Part shown: positions 1 through 4,298 of the stretch, one piece after another
How positions within the stretch are numbered: the stretch's first letter is position 1
Layout of the letters: each line of letters starts with the position of its first letter
Source: CAZWKX01 sp964614095
GTDB lineage: Bacteria > Actinomycetota > Acidimicrobiia > Spongiisociales > UBA11373
Assembly (NCBI GenBank): GCA_964614095.1
Contig: CAZTJO010000052.1
Span: 1-8,016, forward strand
Direction: 5' to 3'
Length of the DNA: 8,016 nucleotides
Made by a program: the position numbers and the translations under genes
The notes under the pieces: model-generated
Seen by the model: only the letters and a program-made list of their open reading frames with translations
What the model was told of the DNA's origin: nothing
Database searches by the model: none

Positions 1-267
1 GCGGCTCTGATGCAGTCGCTGGCGGCGAGGGCCGCCGAGGTGGGCAGGCTCAGGCGAGAGGAGGCGGCCATGACCGCCCAAGCCCGGGCCTCGGCGTGGC
101 TGGTTGGTGGCACACCTCTCCTGGTGCTGGTGGGCCTGGTGGTGACCGGCCGGGCGGACCGCCTGTTCTGCGAGGCGGCGGGCCGGGCGATTCTGGGGAT
201 CGGGTTTGCCCTGGAGGCGCTGGGAGCGACGGTCGTGTGCGTGATGCTGCGCCGGGCCCGCCGATGA
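1..267 (+). CDS. TadB-like Flp pilus assembly membrane protein, C-terminal part (5' end outside window)
   Basis: The frame is open from the first base, so this is the last 88 residues of a longer protein rather than a gene starting at the ATG at 10. The visible part has a charged amphipathic stretch (Arg/Glu-rich), then the pattern 'AMTAQARASAWLVGG', then two hydrophobic segments at about visible residues 35-49 and 61-82, ending in an Arg-rich tail. An 'A-x-ARASA' stretch before the membrane segments is typical of the C-terminal half of T2SSF (GspF/TadB) domains. Known role of the family: inner-membrane platform proteins that couple the TadA ATPase to pilin polymerisation. The stop overlaps the next start (ATGA at 264-267), which joins it to the TadC-like gene. 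The TadB assignment rests on gene order and the short C-terminal signature; only the F-family membership is reasonably clear. Confidence 0.75.
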   Translation, partial: AALMQSLAARAAEVGRLRREEAAMTAQARASAWLVGGTPLLVLVGLVVTGRADRLFCEAAGRAILGIGFALEALGATVVCVMLRRARR

Positions 268-890
268 GGGTGGTCACGGCGGCTCTGTTGGGCATCGGAG
301 TGGCTGCCGCTCTCGCCCGGCACCGCCGATTGATCGCCGACTCGGTTGGAGCGGGAGTATTCCTGGCCATAACCGTCCCACTGCTGGGCATGGCAGCCGC
401 CGTGTCGGGAGCGGCCGTCTGCTGGGCCCGCCGGCTGCGGTCTCGGCGCCTGGATTCGGAGGTGGCGGAGGCCGACGTTGCCCTCCTGGCCGATCTCTTG
501 GCCCTGGGTTTGAATGCCGGCCTTGGGCTTCCGCTGGCATTTGAGGAGGCCGGGCGCGAACTAGCTCCCGAACTTGCAGCCGAGGTGGTCCGGGTCCGCC
601 GATCCATGGATCAGATGGGGGTATCGGTGGCGCTGGCCATCGCCGAGGGCCGGGCGGAGCGGCTCTACAGGATCACCGGGCGCGCCGCGGCCACCGGAGC
701 ACCTCTGGTGCCTGCCGTTGAGGCATTCGCCTCGGAACGGCGCCACGCCGAGCACATGCGGCGGCTCGAGATGGCGCGTCGGCTGCCGGTGCGCCTCCTC
801 CTCCCGCTGGCTCTGCTGATCCTCCCCGGATTTGTTGTGCTCGCCGTCGGGCCCGCCCTCCTGGAGGCGCTGGCACGTCTCAATTTCTAA
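264..890 (+). CDS. TadC-like type II secretion system F family protein (Flp pilus assembly)
   Basis: A 208-residue membrane protein. I start it at ATG 264, inside the ATGA overlap with the preceding stop; the frame is open further upstream, but those codons lie inside the TadB-like gene. Hydrophobic segments lie at about residues 4-18 and 29-54. A cytoplasmic T2SSF-like region follows at about 68-170, with a helical run rich in 'LLADLLALGLNAGLGLPLAF' and the later 'ITGRAAATGAPLVPAVEAFA', both typical of F-family helical bundles. A closing membrane hairpin spans about 175-204. It is short compared with proteobacterial TadC but fits the reduced actinobacterial versions. It would act with TadB as the membrane platform for the secretion ATPase. 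The next gene, the pilin, starts 14 nt after the stop. TadB versus TadC naming is by order, not by a diagnostic residue. Confidence 0.85.
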   Translation: MRVVTAALLGIGVAAALARHRRLIADSVGAGVFLAITVPLLGMAAAVSGAAVCWARRLRSRRLDSEVAEADVALLADLLALGLNAGLGLPLAFEEAGRELAPELAAEVVRVRRSMDQMGVSVALAIAEGRAERLYRITGRAAATGAPLVPAVEAFASERRHAEHMRRLEMARRLPVRLLLPLALLILPGFVVLAVGPALLEALARLNF

Positions 891-892
891 GC

Positions 893-899
893 AAAGGAG
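893..899 (+). promoter_or_regulatory. Strong Shine-Dalgarno of the pilin gene
   Basis: AAAGGAG lies 5 nt before ATG 905. It is the only near-consensus, well-spaced ribosome site in the Tad part of the window; the neighbouring genes start inside the previous stop codon. It fixes the pilin start and suggests the pilin is translated more strongly than the assembly proteins. Confidence 0.75.
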
Positions 900-904
900 A
901 AACC

Positions 905-1075
905 ATGTCTGGAGACGAGTCGGGCCAGGCAACCGCCGAGTACGCCCTCGTCATCGTGGCCGCCGCCATCATCGCTTTGGCTCTGATCGTGTGGGCCTCG
1001 TCGAGTGGGGCGCTGGCCGACTTCTTCGAGGCCGTCATGAGCCGGGTGCGGGGTGTTGTGTCGGGTGGCTCGTGA
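905..1075 (+). CDS. Flp-type pilin (DUF4244/Rv3656c-like small pilin)
   Basis: A 56-residue protein, too short for many gene callers. The N-terminus MSGDESGQATAEYALVIV carries the class III (Flp) prepilin signature: a short charged leader ending in Gly7, then Gln8 (+1), Glu12 (+5) and Tyr13 (+6), matching G/XXXXEY. A hydrophobic helix follows at about residues 14-31, then a short tail with some basic residues (about 32-56). Family knowledge: a TadV/CpaA-type peptidase cleaves after the Gly, and the Glu-Tyr-headed helix forms the core of the thin adhesive pilus fibre. Actinobacterial versions of this size are commonly labelled DUF4244. The start is supported by the AAAGGAG ribosome site 5 nt upstream. 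The stop TGA at 1073-1075 overlaps the GTG of the TadE-like gene, so the two are translationally coupled. It is the probable major subunit of the pilus built by the neighbouring genes. Confidence 0.88.
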   Translation: MSGDESGQATAEYALVIVAAAIIALALIVWASSSGALADFFEAVMSRVRGVVSGGS

Positions 1076-1431
1076 ATCGGGGGAGCGCTGTCGTCGAATT
1101 CGCTCTCGTTCTGCCTCTGGTTCTTCTGGTGCTTCTTGGGGCGGTGGAGGTTGCTCTGGTGGCGCGTGCCCAGCTCGAGGTGAGCCAGGCAGCCCGTGAG
1201 GGCGCTCGTGAGGCGGCGGTGAGTCCCGATCCCGAGCAGGCGGTGGAAGCGGTGCACCGGTTCCTCGGCGCCGATCTTGGGGGCCGGGCCCAGGTGACGG
1301 TGCGACGAGAGCACTTGGTGGGAGGGCGGGCCGACGTGGTGGTGAGGGTGAGGCATCGTGTTGCCTCCTTCCTTTTTGGGGGGTGGACGGTGCAGCTCGA
1401 GGGCCGGACCTCGATGCGGGTCGAACGGTGA
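1072..1431 (+). CDS. TadE-like pseudopilin
   Basis: A 119-residue protein starting at GTG 1072 in a GTGA overlap with the pilin stop. The frame is open further upstream only as a shadow of the pilin and TadC genes. The N-terminus reads VNRGSAVVEFALVLPLVLLV: Gly4 is followed by Ser (+1), Glu9 (+5) and Phe10, the TadE pseudopilin signature, then one membrane helix (about 10-27). The segment after the helix contains 'QLEVSQAAREGAREAA', which closely fits the TadE family pattern of Ala/Arg/Gly repeats. The remaining 60 or so residues look beta-rich and basic. Known role: minor pseudopilins processed by the same peptidase as Flp, needed for pilus assembly or surface display. The stop overlaps the GTG of the next gene (GTGA at 1428-1431). 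Resembles Rv3655c in position and size. Confidence 0.87.
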   Translation: MNRGSAVVEFALVLPLVLLVLLGAVEVALVARAQLEVSQAAREGAREAAVSPDPEQAVEAVHRFLGADLGGRAQVTVRREHLVGGRADVVVRVRHRVASFLFGGWTVQLEGRTSMRVER

Positions 1432-1817
1432 ACCAGCGGGGCTCGGCGGCGGTGCTGCTCGTCGCCGTGGCCGGCTTTGTGCTCCTGCTGGCCGTGGTTC
1501 TCGGCGCCATCGGCGTCTGCCTGCGCGCTCGGGTCGAGGCCGTGGCCGCCGCCGATGCTGCCGCCCTTGCCGCGGCGCCGGTGACTTTTGCCGCTTTCGG
1601 CGCCGAGGCGGACCCGGCCGCCGAGGCGTCTCGTTTTGCCGCTCTCAATGGGACCCGGCTCCTCGAATGCGCCTGTCCGGTTGATTCCTCGTGGGAGCCA
1701 CGAACGGTGACCGTTCGGGTGGCGAAGGATGTCGTGTTGTGGCCGGTGGGATCTGTGACGGTGACGGCCGTCGGCCGGGCCGAGTTTGTACCGGCGCTGT
1801 TGCTCTCCGGCGATTGA
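1428..1817 (+). CDS. TadG-like small protein (helicase/secretion-neighbourhood TadE-like family)
   Basis: A 129-residue protein starting at GTG 1428, overlapping the TadE-like stop by GTGA. The N-terminus VNQRGSAAVLLVAVAGFVLL has the Arg-Gly-Ser lead seen in TadE/TadG proteins and one membrane helix (about 8-30). It continues with 'RVEAVAAADAAALAAA' (about 35-50), the Ala/Asp stretch typical of TadG-like proteins. Unlike the two preceding genes there is no Glu at +5 after Gly5 (Leu10 sits there), so classical prepilin processing is doubtful. A Cys-x-Cys pair lies at 81 and 83, in the part predicted to face outside. By position and sequence style it matches the Rv3654c-type family found next to actinobacterial Tad loci. 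It is the last gene of the Tad run; the next gene is preceded by its own 69-nt gap and ribosome site. Confidence 0.83.
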   Translation: MNQRGSAAVLLVAVAGFVLLLAVVLGAIGVCLRARVEAVAAADAAALAAAPVTFAAFGAEADPAAEASRFAALNGTRLLECACPVDSSWEPRTVTVRVAKDVVLWPVGSVTVTAVGRAEFVPALLLSGD

Positions 1818-1828
1818 ATCCACTTGTG

Positions 1829-1858
1829 TCGACGGCTCTCGATCCAGGTCGCTAGCTT
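1829..1858 (+). promoter_or_regulatory. Possible sigma70-type promoter before the 2TM gene
   Basis: TCGACG (1829-1834, four matches to TTGACA) and TAGCTT (1853-1858, a TANNNT -10) are separated by 18 nt. Transcription would start about 20-25 nt before GTG 1887. The match is weak and there is no other support. Confidence 0.22.
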
Positions 1859-1886
1859 GCGGCTGTCTCAAGGACGGGAGGCACGC

Positions 1887-2198
1887 GTGAGCGACAGTCC
1901 GGAAGCCATCGCCAGGGAGAAGGCCAAGAAGCGGGCCAGCGATGTCCGCGACTTTTTCGGCCATCTGATCGCCTATCTGATCGCCAACGGGATCATGGTC
2001 TTTGTAGATCTTCGCGACACCGGCGACAGCCAGTTCCTTGGGCTCGATTGGGCCTACTGGTCGATCGTCCCGTGGGGCATCGGCCTGCTGATCCACGCTC
2101 TTGTCGTTTTCGTCTTCGAAGGACGTTTCGAGCGTTACGAGGAACGCAAGATGAAGCAGTATCTGGCGGAGGAGCAGGAGAAGCAGCTCGGCGAGTAG
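1887..2198 (+). CDS. 2TM domain-containing small membrane protein
   Basis: A 103-residue protein. GTG 1887 is chosen because GGGAGG (1876-1881) lies 5 nt upstream; an upstream in-frame start at 1824 would add 21 residues with no ribosome site. The order is a charged N-terminal helix (about 1-22, Lys/Arg/Glu-rich), membrane segment 1 (about 23-41), a short loop with Asp/Thr/Gly, membrane segment 2 (about 57-77, containing 'WSIVPWGIGLLIHAL'), and a highly charged C-terminal helix (about 78-103). The Trp-x5-Trp-x6-His pattern and the two short helices flanked by charged helices match the 2TM domain (PF13239), found in bacteria either alone or fused to LytTR or histidine kinase regions. No enzymatic residues are visible and the function of stand-alone copies is not known. 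A GC-rich hairpin without a T-run follows the stop. Confidence 0.82.
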   Translation: MSDSPEAIAREKAKKRASDVRDFFGHLIAYLIANGIMVFVDLRDTGDSQFLGLDWAYWSIVPWGIGLLIHALVVFVFEGRFERYEERKMKQYLAEEQEKQLGE

Positions 2199-2204
2199 AG
2201 GCGT

Positions 2205-2220
2205 GGCCGGGGCTCCGGCC
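2205..2220 (+). terminator. Possible terminator hairpin after the 2TM gene
   Basis: GGCCGG-GGCT-CCGGCC forms a perfect 6-bp stem with a 4-nt loop, 6 nt after the stop at 2198. There is no T-run, so it is at best a U-less terminator or a transcript-stabilising hairpin. GC-rich DNA gives such stems by chance. Confidence 0.3.
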
Positions 2221-2311
2221 GGCGGGCTGCTGACTTGACTCGGCCGGGGTCGTGGCGTCGGGCCCGTCGAACCGCTCCGAGTAGCCTCGACCCGACGGCG
2301 AAAGAGGAGGG

Positions 2312-3487
2312 GTGGAAAGCCGCAGTCCCGGGGTTCCGGCGACCACCGAGCCGATCTCCACCAGCCGGGAGATCTACGTCGACTTCTTGCGCGCCTTCAG
2401 CCTCATCGTGGTGGTGGTGTTTCACTGGACGTTCACCATCGTCGTGTTTTCTCCCACCTCGGTGGGGGTGAACAACCCGATCGGCAGCACGCCGGGAGCG
2501 TGGCTGCTCACCTGGGTGCTCCAGGTGATGCCGCTCTTCTTTTTTGTTGGTGGTTATGCCCATTGGATCGTGTGGAAAAAGACGGTCGGCCGGGGCGGCG
2601 GATGGTGGGCGTTTGTTGCGGGTCGGCTGCGCCGCCTGATCCTTCCGGCCGGCGCAGTGGTCGTTGTCTGGATTCTCATCGCTCTGCTCATAGGGATCTT
2701 CCAGGACATCGAGTGGATGCGTCAGGCGGTACAGCTCATCATCAGCCCGCTCTGGTTCCTCGGCATCTACTCGGTCCTTGTTCTGATTGCACCCACCGCC
2801 ATCTGGGCGCACCGGCGCTGGGGTCCTCTGGTGCTGGTGTTCCTCGTGGGATCGGCGGCCGTGCTCGACGTGCTGCGGTTCCACAACGGCTACGACTGGG
2901 CCGGGTACGTGAACTTCCTCGTCGTCTGGGGGTTCTGTCACCAGATGGGGCTTCTGTACCGGCCGCTGATTGAGGCACCTCGACAGGTGGGCTGGATGTT
3001 CTTCTGGTCGGGTGTCTTTGCCCTGGTGGCACTGACCAACTTCGGGCTCTACCCGCGCTCGATGGTAGGCGTACCCGGAGATCGGTTCTCCAACATGGGT
3101 CCGCCCACCCTGGTGATTACCGCGCTGGTGCTTTTGCAGGTGGGCGTGGCGCTGCTTCTGCGCCCGTGGGTGGTGGACCGCCTGCACACCTCGAGGCGCT
3201 GGGCCGGGTTCAACGAGCTGGCCAACCGGTTCTCCTTGCCGTTGTACCTGTTCCACTCAAGCGGTTTTGCCGCGGCGCTGACCTTCGTGTACCTGGTTGC
3301 CGGCTATGTGCCGCCGGATGTGGCCAACACCGAATGGTGGGCCCAGCGTCTCTTGTGGTTGGTGCTGCCGGCCCTGTTCACTTCGCCGATCCTCGCCGTG
3401 TTTGCCCGTCGACTGACGCCGAAACAGCGGGCCGAGCCGGTGGTGCCGGTGGGGCCGGAGGCCGGCAACAGCGAACGATTCTGGTAG
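2312..3487 (+). CDS. Acyltransferase family 3 integral membrane protein
   Basis: A 391-residue protein with about ten hydrophobic segments, the usual size of a stand-alone Acyltransferase_3 (PF01757) protein. The N-terminal motif 'REIYVDFLRAFSLIVVVVFH' contains Arg27-x10-His38, matching the conserved R-x10-H of this family, in which the His is thought to be catalytic. Other family features: 'PLFFFVGGYAHW' at 74-85, 'RLRRLILPAG' at 105-114, 'PLWFLGIYSVLVL' at 146-158, and 'FSLPLYLFHSSG' at 307-318 near the last helices. These enzymes move an acyl group, often acetyl, across the membrane onto a sugar or other surface molecule. The acceptor cannot be read from the sequence, and no SGNH domain follows. 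GTG 2312 is the first in-frame start after a stop at 2282; the AGGAGG before it lies only 1 nt away, though AGAGG at 2303-2307 gives 4 nt. The gene ends 1 nt from the convergent protease gene. Confidence 0.88.
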   Translation: MESRSPGVPATTEPISTSREIYVDFLRAFSLIVVVVFHWTFTIVVFSPTSVGVNNPIGSTPGAWLLTWVLQVMPLFFFVGGYAHWIVWKKTVGRGGGWWAFVAGRLRRLILPAGAVVVVWILIALLIGIFQDIEWMRQAVQLIISPLWFLGIYSVLVLIAPTAIWAHRRWGPLVLVFLVGSAAVLDVLRFHNGYDWAGYVNFLVVWGFCHQMGLLYRPLIEAPRQVGWMFFWSGVFALVALTNFGLYPRSMVGVPGDRFSNMGPPTLVITALVLLQVGVALLLRPWVVDRLHTSRRWAGFNELANRFSLPLYLFHSSGFAAALTFVYLVAGYVPPDVANTEWWAQRLLWLVLPALFTSPILAVFARRLTPKQRAEPVVPVGPEAGNSERFW

Positions 3488-3488
3488 C

Positions 3489-4169
3489 TCAGGCCCCGAA
3501 CAGCACCCAGGCCGCGATGAACGCAAAGGTGTTCGTGGCGATGTGAGCGAGTACCACCGCCACCAGGCTGCCGGCGAAGAGGCGGATGGCGGCGAACAGC
3601 ACGCCGGCGACGATGGTTGCAGCTACGGCGGCCGCCATGGTGAGGGCCACGTTCATGCCGGCGATTTGGGCGTTGGTGTCGGCGAGGGCAATCGCCGGAA
3701 GCACGTGCCAGAGGCCGAACAGAACCGACGACGACAGCACTGCAGCGCGTGTGGACCAGAGGCGGCGACCCAGGCCCAACAGGACGCCGCGGAAGGCGAA
3801 CTCCTCAAACACGGCAGTGCCCAGCGGAATCCGAAGAAGGACGTGGTACAGCAGGAGGCCGACTCCGGTCTCGCTGGCGCGTTCATCTTCGAAGAATCCA
3901 CGGGTTGCCGGGATGGCCGCCGCTGCCAGCACCCCAACGGCCACGATCGCCACGATCGTGGCTCCGACCAACAGCCCGCGCCGCATTCGATGGCGCGCCA
4001 GGCCCATGTCGTGGGCGGTGGCGCCCCCGGCGCGGGCGAAAAGGAACACGATCGCTCCGGCGGCCAGGTTCATCGGCACGTAGGTCCACGCCGGGAGCCA
4101 TAGATTTCCGCACACATTGACGGCAGCCAGTACGGCCAGGGTGGCGGCGTAGGCGGATCGTGGACTCAC
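3489..4169 (-). CDS. CPBP family intramembrane glutamic endopeptidase
   Basis: A 226-residue, multi-pass membrane protein. The three conserved motifs of the CPBP/Abi family (PF02517) are present in order: Glu122-Glu123-x3-Arg127 ('FEEFAFRG'), Phe151-x3-His155 ('FGLWH') and His209-x3-Asn213 ('HIATN'). Hydrophobic segments lie at about 7-26, 32-46, 66-86, 103-121, 142-158, 173-195 and 200-223. Family knowledge: Rce1-type intramembrane proteases, some processing lipoproteins, prenylated substrates or bacteriocins; the bacterial substrate is generally unknown. The start is GTG 4169; an in-frame stop at 4179-4181 leaves no longer choice. No Shine-Dalgarno precedes it, but TAGCGT lies 6 nt upstream, which suggests a leaderless transcript. 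It is divergent from the lipoprotein gene and convergent with the acyltransferase gene. All catalytic motifs are intact, so activity is likely. Confidence 0.9.
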   Translation of the reverse strand: MSPRSAYAATLAVLAAVNVCGNLWLPAWTYVPMNLAAGAIVFLFARAGGATAHDMGLARHRMRRGLLVGATIVAIVAVGVLAAAAIPATRGFFEDERASETGVGLLLYHVLLRIPLGTAVFEEFAFRGVLLGLGRRLWSTRAAVLSSSVLFGLWHVLPAIALADTNAQIAGMNVALTMAAAVAATIVAGVLFAAIRLFAGSLVAVVLAHIATNTFAFIAAWVLFGA

Positions 4170-4175
4170 CTGGGC

Positions 4176-4181
4176 ACGCTA
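4176..4181 (-). promoter_or_regulatory. Candidate -10 element for a leaderless protease transcript
   Basis: Read on the minus strand, TAGCGT fits TANNNT and ends 6 nt before the GTG at 4169. That is where a -10 box must sit if transcription starts at the first base of the start codon. No convincing -35 is seen 16-18 nt upstream. Confidence 0.35.
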
Positions 4182-4298
4182 CCGCGCCGAGAGTGGGTGA
4201 CGGGCTCGCCGGCGGGCCGCAGAGCCTTCCCTCGAAGAGGATGACACGCCTATGTGGGGGCGGCGGGTACGCTCGCCCGATCGGATCGGCGGTACACG

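Noticed and set aside
96..263. Longer N-terminus for the TadC-like gene, up to an ATG-type start at 96
   Set aside because: The extra residues are Gly/Pro-rich, overlap the TadB-like gene in another frame, and ignore the ATGA coupling start at 264.
1035..2096. 353-residue open frame on the minus strand across the TadE, TadG and 2TM genes
   Set aside because: Spans three well-supported + strand genes and has biased composition without motifs.
2235..2287. Promoter for the acyltransferase gene from TTGACT (2235-2240) and TAGCCT (2282-2287)
   Set aside because: The two boxes are 41 nt apart and neither has a partner at normal spacing.
2256..2297. CGTCGGG (2256-2262) paired with CCCGACG (2291-2297) as a leader structure or riboswitch before the acyltransferase gene
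   Set aside because: A 7-bp stem around a 28-nt loop is expected by chance in DNA this rich in G and C, and no known riboswitch core is visible.
2135..3256. 373-residue open frame on the minus strand opposite the acyltransferase gene
   Set aside because: Rich in His, Gln, Arg and Pro with no hydrophobic or domain pattern. The + strand frame is a clear membrane acyltransferase.
3543..4103. 186-residue + strand open frame opposite the protease gene
   Set aside because: Composition is a complement artefact (His, Gly, Gln-rich). The minus strand frame holds all three CPBP catalytic motifs.
4241..4273. Promoter for the lipoprotein gene from ATGACA (4241-4246) and TACGCT (4268-4273)
   Set aside because: The spacer is 21 nt, outside the usual 16-19 nt range. 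The -10 alone is too common to support a call.
4254..4298. Earlier GTG start for the lipoprotein
   Set aside because: It would place 15 extra residues including charges before a lipoprotein signal that is complete from ATG 4299.
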